This document shows positions 26,977 to 35,397 of a stretch of DNA of 64,000 nucleotides, one piece after another. The stretch's first letter is position 1; every line of letters starts with the position of its first letter. The notes under the pieces were generated by a model. It worked only from the letters and a program-made list of their open reading frames with translations, was not told the DNA's origin and made no database searches. The position numbers were made by a program, and so were the translations under genes. Source of the stretch: an uncultured Burkholderiales bacterium (lineage in GTDB: Bacteria > Pseudomonadota > Gammaproteobacteria > Burkholderiales > Burkholderiaceae_C); the NCBI GenBank assembly GCA_903871545.1, contig CAIQHG010000088.1, positions 54,566 to 118,565 on the forward strand, in the 5' to 3' direction.

Positions 26977-26994
26977 GGGCTAACTTGCCCTTTT
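26977..26994 (+). promoter_or_regulatory. Short GC hairpin abutting the yajC ribosome site
   Basis: GGGC (26977-26980) and GCCC (26987-26990) flank a six-base loop and are followed by TTTT, immediately before the AGGAG ribosome site of yajC. It could be a weak terminator for topB read-through or a translational control hairpin. A 4-bp stem is weak evidence. Confidence 0.3.
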
Positions 26995-27005
26995 AGGAGT
27001 TTAAT

Positions 27006-27341
27006 GTGTTGATATCTTCTGCTTACGCCCAAACCGCTCCTGCTGCTACAGCTGCCGGAGGCGATTTAAGTTCCTCACTCATGAGTATGTTGCCCTTATT
27101 GCTTATGTTCGTGGTACTTTACTTTGTCATGATTCGTCCGCAGATGAAGCGCCAAAAGGAACATAAAACCATGTTGGAGTCTCTTGCTAAAGGGGATGAA
27201 GTGGCCACTTCAGGCGGGCTTTTAGGAAAAGTTACTCAATTGTCTGAACAACAAGTTGGTCTTGAGATAACTGCTGGCGTGATCGTACAGATTCAAAGAA
27301 GCGCCGTTATTCAAGTCCTACCTAAAGGCTCCCTTAAATAA
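27006..27341 (+). CDS. yajC: Sec translocase accessory subunit YajC
   Basis: Small inner-membrane protein that associates with SecDF. The 111-residue product reads LISSAYAQTAPAATAAGGDL, one membrane helix (MLPLLLMFVVLYFVMIRPQM), then KRQKEHKTMLESLAKGDEVA and TSGGLLGKV, all characteristic. Start is GTG at 27006, with an AGGAG site eight bases upstream; the overlapping ATG at 27004 is out of frame and meets a stop at once. secD follows about 200 bases later, separated by a terminator-like hairpin. The queA/tgt genes that often precede yajC are absent; topB is there instead. Confidence 0.95.
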   Translation: MLISSAYAQTAPAATAAGGDLSSSLMSMLPLLLMFVVLYFVMIRPQMKRQKEHKTMLESLAKGDEVATSGGLLGKVTQLSEQQVGLEITAGVIVQIQRSAVIQVLPKGSLK

Positions 27342-27409
27342 TTTAACTTGTTTTTAACTCATTAGGCGAATTTGAGTTCTTATTTGCTCGTGCGTTGCAT
27401 CGTATTTAC

Positions 27410-27452
27410 GAATGCGTGCGCGAATAAAACCTAAGGTTCGTATTCTTTTTTT
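27410..27452 (+). terminator. Terminator-like hairpin between yajC and secD
   Basis: GAATGCG (27410-27416) pairs with CGTATTC (27439-27445), including one G-T pair, with an inner AACC/GGTT hairpin, and is followed by seven T residues. If active, yajC and secDF are at least partly separate transcripts and secD needs its own promoter in 27453-27544. Confidence 0.5.
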
Positions 27453-27544
27453 CACTTGGTGATTTAACTTAAGATTCAAACTCAGTTTTTTACCAATAAA
27501 AGGACTCATCAAGTCAAGAGCTTCTCTTTTTATTAAGAAATGAA

Positions 27545-29458
27545 ATGAACCGATACCCTATTTGGAAATACATAGTCATCGTTGTCGCCCTTTTGGTTGG
27601 CTTTTTGTACACACTTCCCAACTTCTTTGGTGAAGCCCCTGCTGTACAGATCTCTGCAGGAAAGTCTACTTTTACGGTCGATACCTCTTTGCAGTCAAAG
27701 GTACAAGAGACCCTGGAGAGGTCCAATTTAACTCCTACATTGCTTAGCCTAGATGTAGGGCGCTCGCTTAAGATCGGTTTTGAGAATACCGACAATCAAT
27801 TAAAAGCTAAAGAGCTATTACAAAAAGCGATAAACGCCAACCCTGAGAGCCCCTCTTACATCGTCGCATTAAACTTGATCCCGCGATCCCCTGTATGGTT
27901 ATCTAATTTACGCGCAGACCCAATGTATTTAGGCCTTGATTTAAGGGGCGGGGTGCATTTCATGCTGCAAGTGGATATGCAAGCGGCTCTTACAAAAAGA
28001 GCCGAGTCTCTTGCAGGTGACATTAGGAGTCAACTGAGGGAGAAAAATATTAGACACAGCGGCATCTTGCGTGACGGTCAAGCAATTGAAATCGATTTCA
28101 AGGATAAAGCAACTGCAGATCTTGCTGCTCAGACTATTAAGGATCAATTCCAAGAGCTTCAAACCACTCAGGAAACCTCAAACGGAGCGTTCAAACTGAG
28201 AGCTACTTTATTGCCACAGTCAGCAAAAAAGATACAAGAACAAGCGCTTAAACAAAACATCACTACCCTACACAACCGGATTAACGAGCTCGGAGTCTCT
28301 GAGCCAGTCATTCAACAACAAGGCTTAGACCGCATCGTAGTCCAGTTACCGGGCGTGCAAGACACTGCAAAAGCAAAGGATATCCTAGGCAGAACAGCAA
28401 CCTTAGAGGTTCGGCTCGTAGATGAAAGTGCGGAGGCAAGAAGTGCGGAGCTCAGTAACGGACTTATACCCTTTGGGAGTGAACGATTCTTAGACAGAAA
28501 TGGACTTGCGGTGGTGGTTAAAAAACAAGTCATTTTGACGGGCGAGAACCTCACAGATGCGCAGCCAGGTTTTGATAATCAAACGCAAGAGGCGGCGGTT
28601 CACCTTACTTTAGATGCCAAAGGGGCCAGAATATTTAGGGACATAACCCGGGACAATGTAGGCAAAAGAATGGCGATTTTGCTTTTTGAGAAAGGCAAAG
28701 GGGAGGTGGTAACCGCCCCAGTTATTAGGGCCGAGATAGGAGGAGGAAGAGTTCAAATATCGGGCCATATGAATTCTGTTGAGGCCACCGACACCGCCTT
28801 GTTGCTAAGGGCCGGCTCACTTGCTGCACCTATGGAGATCATTGAGGAGAGAACGATCGGACCTAGTCTTGGGGCAGAAAATATTGCCAAGGGGTTTAAC
28901 AGTGTAACTTGGGGATTCCTAGCTGTTGCCAGTTTTATGTGCATTTATTATTTACTATTTGGTATTTTCTCAAGCATAGCTTTGGCTGTTAACCTGATGC
29001 TCCTTGTTGCAATTTTGTCGATGCTGCAAGCCACTTTAACTCTCCCCGGAATGGCTGCAATGGCGCTCGTTCTCGGAATGGCAATTGATGCAAACGTCTT
29101 GATAAACGAAAGAGTTAGGGAGGAGCTTAGAAATGGTGCTGCGCCGCAAACTGCTATTCAAAACGGATACGAAAGAGCTTGGTCGACCATTTTGGACTCA
29201 AATGTGACTACTTTAATCGCCGGTTTGGCTTTACTTGCTTTTGGGTCTGGTCCGGTGCGCGGGTTTGCAGTGGTTCATTGTTTAGGGATTTTAACTAGCA
29301 TGTTCTCTGCTGTGTTTTTCTCAAGGGGTTTAGTGAATCTTTGGTATGGCCAAACTCATAGACTCCAAAAGGTCTCTATAGGAACTGTTTGGCGCCCGGA
29401 TGCAAGCTCGCAGGCTGAAAACAATTCGCACACCGCAGTTTCCAAAAGTTCTAAATAA
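27545..29458 (+). CDS. secD: Protein translocase subunit SecD
   Basis: SecD, with SecF, uses the proton-motive force to help pull exported proteins through SecYEG and release them in the periplasm. The 637-residue protein has an N-terminal membrane helix, the signature DPMYLGLDLRGGVHFMLQVD near residue 125, a large periplasmic region with NRINELGVSEPVIQQQGLDR, and five C-terminal helices containing LGMAIDANVLINERVREEL. Length fits Burkholderiales SecD. It is followed 13 bases later by secF. Confidence 0.97.
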   Translation: MNRYPIWKYIVIVVALLVGFLYTLPNFFGEAPAVQISAGKSTFTVDTSLQSKVQETLERSNLTPTLLSLDVGRSLKIGFENTDNQLKAKELLQKAINANPESPSYIVALNLIPRSPVWLSNLRADPMYLGLDLRGGVHFMLQVDMQAALTKRAESLAGDIRSQLREKNIRHSGILRDGQAIEIDFKDKATADLAAQTIKDQFQELQTTQETSNGAFKLRATLLPQSAKKIQEQALKQNITTLHNRINELGVSEPVIQQQGLDRIVVQLPGVQDTAKAKDILGRTATLEVRLVDESAEARSAELSNGLIPFGSERFLDRNGLAVVVKKQVILTGENLTDAQPGFDNQTQEAAVHLTLDAKGARIFRDITRDNVGKRMAILLFEKGKGEVVTAPVIRAEIGGGRVQISGHMNSVEATDTALLLRAGSLAAPMEIIEERTIGPSLGAENIAKGFNSVTWGFLAVASFMCIYYLLFGIFSSIALAVNLMLLVAILSMLQATLTLPGMAAMALVLGMAIDANVLINERVREELRNGAAPQTAIQNGYERAWSTILDSNVTTLIAGLALLAFGSGPVRGFAVVHCLGILTSMFSAVFFSRGLVNLWYGQTHRLQKVSIGTVWRPDASSQAENNSHTAVSKSSK

Positions 29459-29471
29459 AGGGGGTATTGCC

Positions 29472-30428
29472 ATGGAATTTTTTAAGCTTCGTCGGGATAT
29501 TCCTTTCATGCGCCATGCATTGGCCTTTAATGCTGTTTCTTTAATTACTTTTTTAGCCGCTGTTTTTTTCCTATTAAGCAAAGGACTCCACTTATCGGTA
29601 GAGTTTACGGGCGGTACATTGGTAGAGGTTAATTTCACACAAAGTGTAGATTTGGACGATCTTCGAGGCCGAATCAATACGCTTGGCTATAGTGATATGC
29701 AGATTCAAAACTTTGGCTCAACAAGGGATATTTTGATCAGAATGCCCATCATAAAAGGGGTCCCCTCTGCAGAGCAAACAGCTAAAGTTATGGATAAGCT
29801 CAAAGAGGCCAATGCCAGCGCAACCATGCGTCGCAGCGAGTTTGTTGGGCCCCAAGTGGGCGACGAACTAACGGTAGACGGATTAAAGGCCCTGGCGTGT
29901 GTCGTCATTGGCATTATGATTTATTTGGCTATTCGTTTCGAATGGAAATACGCTGTTGCTGGCGTAATAGCAAACCTACATGATGTGATCATTATTTTGG
30001 GTTTTTTCGCCGCATTTCAGTGGGAATTTTCTCTGCCTGTTTTAGCCGCCGTCCTTGCAGTACTGGGATACTCGGTTAACGAGTCGGTAGTTATTTTTGA
30101 CCGTATTCGCGAAAACTTTAAGCGGCTGCGTAAGTTACAGACTACAGCTATTATTGACAACGCCATCACCTCAACAATGAGCCGAACAATCATTACTCAC
30201 GGATGTACGCAATTAATGGTTTTGTCGATGCTGCTTTTTGGAGGCGAAACACTTCACTACTTTGCCCTTGCATTAACAATAGGTATTTTGTTTGGAATCT
30301 ACTCCTCTGTCTTCGTTGCAGCAGCAATCGCTATGTGGTTAGGCATTAAAAGAGAGGACTTAATCAAAAGCAACTCCTCTGGAGCTGACTTTGACCCTAA
30401 TGATCCCAACTCTGGTGCAGTCGTTTAA
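29472..30428 (+). CDS. secF: Protein translocase subunit SecF
   Basis: RND-type partner of SecD. The 318-residue protein starts MEFFKLRRDIPFMRHALAFN, has the first helix and LHLSVEFTGGTLVEVNFTQS, VGPQVGDELTVDGLKA, then membrane segments with VLGYSVNESVVIFDRIRENF and TSTMSRTIITHGCTQLMVL. The ATG at 29472 has a G-rich ribosome site just upstream. The frame also extends further up to 29400, but that part overlaps secD and is not family-like. Confidence 0.97.
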   Translation: MEFFKLRRDIPFMRHALAFNAVSLITFLAAVFFLLSKGLHLSVEFTGGTLVEVNFTQSVDLDDLRGRINTLGYSDMQIQNFGSTRDILIRMPIIKGVPSAEQTAKVMDKLKEANASATMRRSEFVGPQVGDELTVDGLKALACVVIGIMIYLAIRFEWKYAVAGVIANLHDVIIILGFFAAFQWEFSLPVLAAVLAVLGYSVNESVVIFDRIRENFKRLRKLQTTAIIDNAITSTMSRTIITHGCTQLMVLSMLLFGGETLHYFALALTIGILFGIYSSVFVAAAIAMWLGIKREDLIKSNSSGADFDPNDPNSGAVV

Positions 30429-30506
30429 TTTGTTTATTTAATTGGGCAGTCCCCGCCTTCCCTTTATTTGTCCCACTAATTGGTTCGCCTGAGCGCGGTG
30501 ACACTA

Positions 30507-30562
30507 ACCTGCGCAGGTCAGCCCTAAGTGCTGGGCTAGAGGATTAAATTGCTTACGTAAGC
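30507..30562. repeat. Cluster of palindromes between secF and smg
   Basis: Two perfect 12-bp palindromes, ACCTGCGCAGGT (30507-30518) and GCTTACGTAAGC (30551-30562), are 44 bases apart centre to centre. Between them is AGCCC...GGGCT (30520-30537). None has a T-tract after it, so they are not typical intrinsic terminators. The region lies between convergent genes. Confidence 0.45.
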
Positions 30563-30575
30563 CCACTCTTTAATT

Positions 30576-31121
30576 TCAGTGAGAGACTCTGTCCTCATCA
30601 TCATCACAAAGCTCGTCTAGTATTAGCACATCTGGTTCTATTCCAAAGCTCCAGTAAACCATTAAAATAATGATCTTAAAGTCATCTAATGCTATTTGCT
30701 CAACAGGGGAAGCTAGCGCTCGATCCAAAACAATCTCTCGCATCGCACACGGCATAACTCCCACGTTTTCTAGGAAGTTTAGAAAGCCCAAACACTCGAT
30801 GCCAAGTCTTGAGAGCTCGTGTTGCGAATAAATTCGCAAACTGTTGGGGGACGGATCAATCGAGAGCGGTTGTTGGTGCTGTTGCAAATTAAGTAACAAG
30901 CTAGGCGCGGGAATAGTAAAACTCGTATTCTTCTTGGGCGTAATATCGATGAGGTCGGCGCTTTTGGAAGCCGCATCTAAACCCTCAAGCCAATGAAGAG
31001 CTTGCTCTATTTCGTCGCCCTCAAAGCCCGCGGCGCTGAGGCGACGACCCAGGAGCGGTAGCTCTGGGCAAGCACCAGCTTCCCAGTAATGTTCGTAGAC
31101 AAAAACAAGTACGTCAAACAT
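30576..31121 (-). CDS. smg: Smg family protein (DUF494)
   Basis: The 181-residue protein begins MFDVLVFVYEHYWEAGACPE and continues with GRRLSAAGFEGDEIEQALHW, the DUF494/Smg pattern; the middle has LGIECLGFLNFLENVGVMPC. Its molecular function is not known; the family is a constant neighbour of dprA, def and fmt. Here smg is directly divergent from def with no dprA between them, which is unusual. Length is close to the family norm (about 160-180), with an acidic C-terminus (ELCDDDEDRVSH). Confidence 0.9.
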   Translation of the reverse strand: MFDVLVFVYEHYWEAGACPELPLLGRRLSAAGFEGDEIEQALHWLEGLDAASKSADLIDITPKKNTSFTIPAPSLLLNLQQHQQPLSIDPSPNSLRIYSQHELSRLGIECLGFLNFLENVGVMPCAMREIVLDRALASPVEQIALDDFKIIILMVYWSFGIEPDVLILDELCDDDEDRVSH

Positions 31122-31263
31122 ATGAGTTCACTATACAACGGATTTTAAGTTTTTTTAAATAATCTTTAAAAAAAACTCATTCAATGCTTTTTTTCTAAAT
31201 ATCCTATTTAAAAATAAGGTGTTTTTAAATTTTCAAATAAAAAGGGCCTTCTTTAGACTTCTA

Positions 31264-31277
31264 AATGACACACGTCA
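31264..31277. promoter_or_regulatory. Inverted repeat upstream of def
   Basis: ATGAC-ACAC-GTCAT forms a 5-bp inverted repeat with a four-base centre, 25 bases before the def start codon in the otherwise AT-rich smg/def divergent region. It could be an operator, but short repeats arise by chance. Confidence 0.25.
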
Positions 31278-31301
31278 TTAAATCGGCGAAAATATATATC
31301 T

Positions 31302-31811
31302 ATGGCTTTACTGAACATACTTTGCTACCCAGACCCTCGCTTATATACAGTTGCCAAGCCTGTGGTCGAGATAACCGAGAGCATTACCGTGTTGATTGAG
31401 AACATGATTGAGACAATGTACGAATCAAACGGTATCGGCCTGGCCGCGACCCAAGTTGATGTTCATCAGCGCATTATCGTAATTGATGTATCTGAGGAAA
31501 GATCGTCTCCAATTGTGCTCATAAATCCTGAAATATTGTGGTTGCATTCGGAACGAGTAAAGGGAGACGAGGGTTGTCTATCTGTTCCAAATACATATGA
31601 CGGGGTGGAAAGAGCTATTGAGGTGAGGGTTTCAGCGATGGACCAAAAAGGCAAGACAAGAGAGTTGCATGCAAAAGAATTGTTTGCTGTTTGTGTTCAA
31701 CACGAGATGGATCACTTAGAGGGTAAGGTTTTTGTTGATTATTTATCGCCTCTAAAGCGCAACAGAATAAAGACAAAAATGTTGAAGCTACAACGCGAAC
31801 AAAATCGTTGA
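31302..31811 (+). CDS. def: Peptide deformylase
   Basis: Metalloenzyme that removes the N-formyl group from new proteins. The 169-residue product has all three motifs: GIGLAATQV (motif 1, about residues 45-53), EGCLSVP (motif 2, with the metal-binding Cys) and QHEMDHLEG (motif 3, with the two His ligands and catalytic Glu). The stop codon overlaps the TTG start of fmt, so the deformylase and the formyltransferase are made together. Confidence 0.97.
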   Translation: MALLNILCYPDPRLYTVAKPVVEITESITVLIENMIETMYESNGIGLAATQVDVHQRIIVIDVSEERSSPIVLINPEILWLHSERVKGDEGCLSVPNTYDGVERAIEVRVSAMDQKGKTRELHAKELFAVCVQHEMDHLEGKVFVDYLSPLKRNRIKTKMLKLQREQNR

Positions 31812-32884
31812 GCTCAAACGCACACATAAATCATCTAAGCGTTGACTCAGCGCAACTCACCTCATCTGCGCTCAGAATTGTTTTTGCGGGGACTCCGGAG
31901 TTCGCTTTAACAGCGCTTGCACACATCCATTCTCATCAGCCACGTAATCACCATGTTGTTGGAGTCCTCACTCAGCCGGATAGGCCAGCGGGCAGGGGCA
32001 TGCATTTGCAAGCCTCAAGCGTGAAAGTCTTTGCAAACGAGAACGCGATCCCAACATGCCAGCCAAGGAGTCTCAAATTGGAGGGTAAGTATCCTCAGGA
32101 CGCCCAAGATGCAAAAAAGTTTATTGAGAATTTACGACCTGATGTGATCGTAGTTGCTGCGTACGGCTTAATTCTTCCAAAATGGGTGCTTCAAATTAGT
32201 CGATTGGGGTGCATTAATATTCACGCCTCATTACTTCCCCGCTGGAGGGGTGCTGCCCCAATACATAGAGCGATTGAGGCAGGGGATTTAGAGACGGGTG
32301 TCTGTATTATGCAAATGGATACAGACCTTGATACGGGGCCAATTTTACTGTCTGAGTCTTGTTTGATCGAGCCACTAGAAACTACTGCGACTCTTCACAA
32401 AAAGCTTTCACATATAGGTGCACGCCTATTAATGCAATCGCTCGACACATTATTAACTTTAAAGCCCATCCAGCAAGCCCATGAAGGGGTTACTTACGCG
32501 AGCAAGATCGAAAAACTTGAAACATGGATTAATTGGGGTATGGATTCGATCTCAATTGAACGCAAATTAAGAGCATTTTCACCCACCCCTGGTCTGCAAA
32601 CTCTTCTCGGTGGGGAGACCTTAAAAATTTGGGCTGCGCAGGTTTGTAGCGAAAGAGATAGCAGTGATTTTTTGAGCGCATCTCCTTGCGGCACCATCGT
32701 TAATGTTTCCCCCATGGGAATTGATATTCGCACAGGTAATGGCATTTTGAGAGTCACTGAACTGCAAAGGGCTGGTGCAAAGCGAATGTCATCATCCTCC
32801 TTTTTGCACGGATCCCCGCTCGCTAAAGGCACTTGTTTTGACTCCCCCTCACAAGCCCTTCCTAACAGTGTCCAGTCTGACTAA
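31808..32884 (+). CDS. fmt: Methionyl-tRNA formyltransferase
   Basis: Formylates initiator Met-tRNA. The 358-residue protein has [20 protein letters not shown], the folate-binding region [20 protein letters not shown], and [19 protein letters not shown]. The start is TTG at 31808, inside the def stop (TTGA overlap); no ATG or GTG lies between it and the conserved core, so about 20 extra residues precede the core. The C-terminal domain is complete. The next gene, azlC, starts 8 bases after the stop. Confidence 0.95.
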   Translation: MSSNAHINHLSVDSAQLTSSALRIVFAGTPEFALTALAHIHSHQPRNHHVVGVLTQPDRPAGRGMHLQASSVKVFANENAIPTCQPRSLKLEGKYPQDAQDAKKFIENLRPDVIVVAAYGLILPKWVLQISRLGCINIHASLLPRWRGAAPIHRAIEAGDLETGVCIMQMDTDLDTGPILLSESCLIEPLETTATLHKKLSHIGARLLMQSLDTLLTLKPIQQAHEGVTYASKIEKLETWINWGMDSISIERKLRAFSPTPGLQTLLGGETLKIWAAQVCSERDSSDFLSASPCGTIVNVSPMGIDIRTGNGILRVTELQRAGAKRMSSSSFLHGSPLAKGTCFDSPSQALPNSVQSD

Positions 32885-32891
32885 AAGGCAC

Positions 32892-33626
32892 ATGTTTTTT
32901 CTTAGAACAAACTATTCTCACCCCTCCTTTTGGGTTGGCGTTAAAGACATCAGTGGTGCTGCCCCCGGGGTTGCCGCCTGGGGAATGATGATTGGCGTAA
33001 GTATGATCCAATCCGGCATGAGCGTGGTGGACTCTGTGGCTATGACGTTGCTGGTATTTGCGGGAAGTTCTCAATTAGCTGCAATACCATTAATTGTTGC
33101 GGGTGCACCGCTGTGGGTTATTTGGACAACCGCTTTTTGCGTGAACCTGCGTTTTGTCGTGTTCAGTGCGCACCTGAGAGACTATATGATGAGTTGGCCC
33201 AGATGGCACAGGCTATGTGCTGCTTATTTGACTGCTGACCTATCTTATGTTCAATTTATAAAGCGGTTTGAGAAACCTGCCACAGATGCTGAGGGCCAAC
33301 AAAGCGAACAAGCCTACTTGGCGGGAAGTTGCTTTTTAAATTGGTTAAGTTGGGTGAGTGCAAGTTTGTTGGGCGTTATCCTCGCTCACTATATTCCTGT
33401 GCAGTGGGGTCTGAGCTTTGCGGGTGTTTTAGCACTTGTCGGGGTGGCCTGCTCGCTGGCTAACTCATCACTTAAGATTATTTCGTGTTTGATTGGGGGG
33501 TTGGTTGCAATTGCTAGCTTCCTTCTTCCCTTAAAACTCAACATTCTTTTAGCCATTGCAAGCTCGGTTTGTGTGTGTCTGTTTGTTGAAGCATATTTAT
33601 CGCCCCAAGATAAATCTCAAAAATAA
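32892..33626 (+). CDS. azlC: AzlC family branched-chain amino acid exporter subunit
   Basis: Large subunit of the AzlCD two-component exporter of branched-chain amino acids. The 244-residue membrane protein has the AzlC signature FWVGVKDISGAAPGVAAWGM, LVFAGSSQLAAIPLIVAG and WTTAFCVNLRFVVFSAHLRD; about seven membrane segments can be seen. The ATG at 32892 fits the family start. It is followed 7 bases later by azlD. Its location after fmt is not the usual context and suggests a recent local rearrangement. Confidence 0.9.
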   Translation: MFFLRTNYSHPSFWVGVKDISGAAPGVAAWGMMIGVSMIQSGMSVVDSVAMTLLVFAGSSQLAAIPLIVAGAPLWVIWTTAFCVNLRFVVFSAHLRDYMMSWPRWHRLCAAYLTADLSYVQFIKRFEKPATDAEGQQSEQAYLAGSCFLNWLSWVSASLLGVILAHYIPVQWGLSFAGVLALVGVACSLANSSLKIISCLIGGLVAIASFLLPLKLNILLAIASSVCVCLFVEAYLSPQDKSQK

Positions 33627-33633
33627 TTACCTC

Positions 33634-33978
33634 ATGACAGAAGCTCGTACTCTGCTATGCATTTTGGGACTCGCCCTAATTACTCTTATCACGCGCTCCT
33701 TTTTCTTTATGTCTGAGCGGCAGTGGAAACTGCCCGCTCTAATTGAGCGAGGTTTACAATTTGCTCCTATAGCTGCTTTGTCAGCTGTGATCTTCCCAGA
33801 AATATTTTTGTGGGAAGATCAGTTTTCACAACTGCTGAGTAATCCAAAAATTTATGGGGTAATTGCTGGAGCGGCTTTTTTTGTCCTTAAGCGGGGCGAA
33901 GGACAAGCAGTTTTTGGTACTATTGTGGTTGGAATGCTAACCTATTTACCTCTTCATTTGATATTAGGCTGGAATTAA
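33634..33978 (+). CDS. azlD: AzlD family branched-chain amino acid exporter subunit
   Basis: Small membrane subunit of the exporter, 114 residues with about four helices. Typical residues are TLLCILGLALITLITRSFFF, LIERGLQFAPIAALSAVIFP, and the Gly-rich stretch VIAGAAFFVLKRGEG. The open frame extends upstream into azlC, but the ATG at 33634 sits just after the azlC stop and matches the family start. The pair azlC-azlD confirms both calls. Confidence 0.88.
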   Translation: MTEARTLLCILGLALITLITRSFFFMSERQWKLPALIERGLQFAPIAALSAVIFPEIFLWEDQFSQLLSNPKIYGVIAGAAFFVLKRGEGQAVFGTIVVGMLTYLPLHLILGWN

Positions 33979-34003
33979 TCAGCGTCGTTTTAAGACTTTC
34001 ACA

Positions 34004-34714
34004 ATGATCAATAAATTTGTCAACTCTATATCTGAAGCACTCTCAGGAGTGCACTCTGGTGCCTCTGTTATGGTTGGTGGGTTCGGAACTGCAGGCATCC
34101 CAAACGAACTTATTGAGGGATTGATTCAGGTTTTGGAGGATGAGGATATCCAAGATTTGACAATAATTAACAATAACGCTGGAAACGGTGATCACGGTCT
34201 TGCTGCTTTGTTGAAAACACAAAGGGTTAATAAGATCATTTGTAGCTACCCTCGCCAAGTCGACTCATACATTTTTGATTCCCTTTACAAAGCCGGAAAG
34301 TTAACGCTGGAGCTTGTTCCGCAAGGCAACTTGGCGGAGCGCATTAGAGCGGCCGGCGCAGGTATTGGGGCATTTTTTACTCCTACTGGATACGGCACAG
34401 AGTTGGCAAAAAATCCGGACGGCTCTCTTAAAGAAACACGGGAGATAAATGGGCGGATGTACGTTCTTGAGTACCCCATTCACGCAGACTTTGCCCTTAT
34501 TAAAGCTTATAAAGGAGATAGATGGGGCAATCTTATATACCGAAAATCGGCCCGTAATTTTGGACCTATCATGGCTATGGCTGCCAAATGCACCATTGCC
34601 TCAGTGTATGAAATGGTTGATCTTGGAGGACTAGATCCTGAGTCCATCATTACGCCTGGTATTTTTGTAAATAGGGTTGTTTTAGTCCCTGAGCCAAGCC
34701 ATCAAGTGGCTTAA
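34004..34714 (+). CDS. scoA: 3-oxoacid CoA-transferase subunit A
   Basis: Subunit A of a succinyl-CoA:acetoacetate (or 3-oxoadipate) CoA-transferase. The 236-residue product has the CoA-binding pattern VMVGGFGTAGIPNELIEGLI, LTIINNNAGNGDHGLAALL and GAFFTPTGYGTELAKNPDGS, all typical of ScoA. With scoB 16 bases downstream it would activate acetoacetate using succinyl-CoA, linking ketone-body or polyhydroxybutyrate breakdown to the TCA cycle. The beta-ketoadipate enzyme (PcaI) is an alternative, less likely since no aromatic degradation gene is nearby. Confidence 0.9.
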   Translation: MINKFVNSISEALSGVHSGASVMVGGFGTAGIPNELIEGLIQVLEDEDIQDLTIINNNAGNGDHGLAALLKTQRVNKIICSYPRQVDSYIFDSLYKAGKLTLELVPQGNLAERIRAAGAGIGAFFTPTGYGTELAKNPDGSLKETREINGRMYVLEYPIHADFALIKAYKGDRWGNLIYRKSARNFGPIMAMAAKCTIASVYEMVDLGGLDPESIITPGIFVNRVVLVPEPSHQVA

Positions 34715-34730
34715 TTCCAAAGAGTGTTTT

Positions 34731-35384
34731 ATGAGTTACAAAACGAAAACCAAAGACGACATCGCGGCCCGTATTGCCCAAGATATCCCAAGCGGCGCCT
34801 ATGTAAATCTGGGAATAGGAATGCCTGTTATGGTTGCAAACCACATTAGGCCAGAATCGGAGGTTTGCCTACATAGCGAAAACGGCATCTTAGGGATGGG
34901 GGGCTCACCGTCGAAGGGACAAGAAGACTATGACCTCATTAACGCGAGCAAACAACCCGTTAGTCTGTTGGCGGGAGGTGCGTATTTTCACCACGCCGAT
35001 AGTTTTGCAATGATGCGGGCGGGCCATCTCGACATTTGCGTTCTGGGTGCGTTTCAAGTATCAATAAAGGGCGATTTGGCGAACTGGCATACTGGCGCAG
35101 TAGGTGATATCCCCGCAGTTGGCGGGGCAATGGACTTAGCCATCGGGGCTAAACAAACTTGGGTCATGATGGATTTATTAACCAAATCCGGCCACAGCAA
35201 AATAGTTTCTCACTGCTCTTACCCGTTAACTGGTTTGGGCTGCGTTAAACGTATTTACACCGATCACGGCACTTTCGACTGCGCACAGGACGGCCTATGG
35301 GTTGTCGATATGGTTGAGGGCTTGAGTATCATTGAGCTTAAAGAACTTATCGGTGTTCCAGTTCGACAAAGAAATTACATATAG
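34731..35384 (+). CDS. scoB: 3-oxoacid CoA-transferase subunit B
   Basis: Subunit B, carrying the catalytic glutamate that forms the CoA thioester: the motif is [12 protein letters not shown] with the Glu in SENG. The 217-residue protein also has [16 protein letters not shown] near the N-terminus and [20 protein letters not shown]. It ends 13 bases before pgk, so scoAB and pgk may be co-transcribed, an uncommon pairing. Confidence 0.93.
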   Translation: MSYKTKTKDDIAARIAQDIPSGAYVNLGIGMPVMVANHIRPESEVCLHSENGILGMGGSPSKGQEDYDLINASKQPVSLLAGGAYFHHADSFAMMRAGHLDICVLGAFQVSIKGDLANWHTGAVGDIPAVGGAMDLAIGAKQTWVMMDLLTKSGHSKIVSHCSYPLTGLGCVKRIYTDHGTFDCAQDGLWVVDMVEGLSIIELKELIGVPVRQRNYI

Positions 35385-35397
35385 AGAGCCTTTTAAG

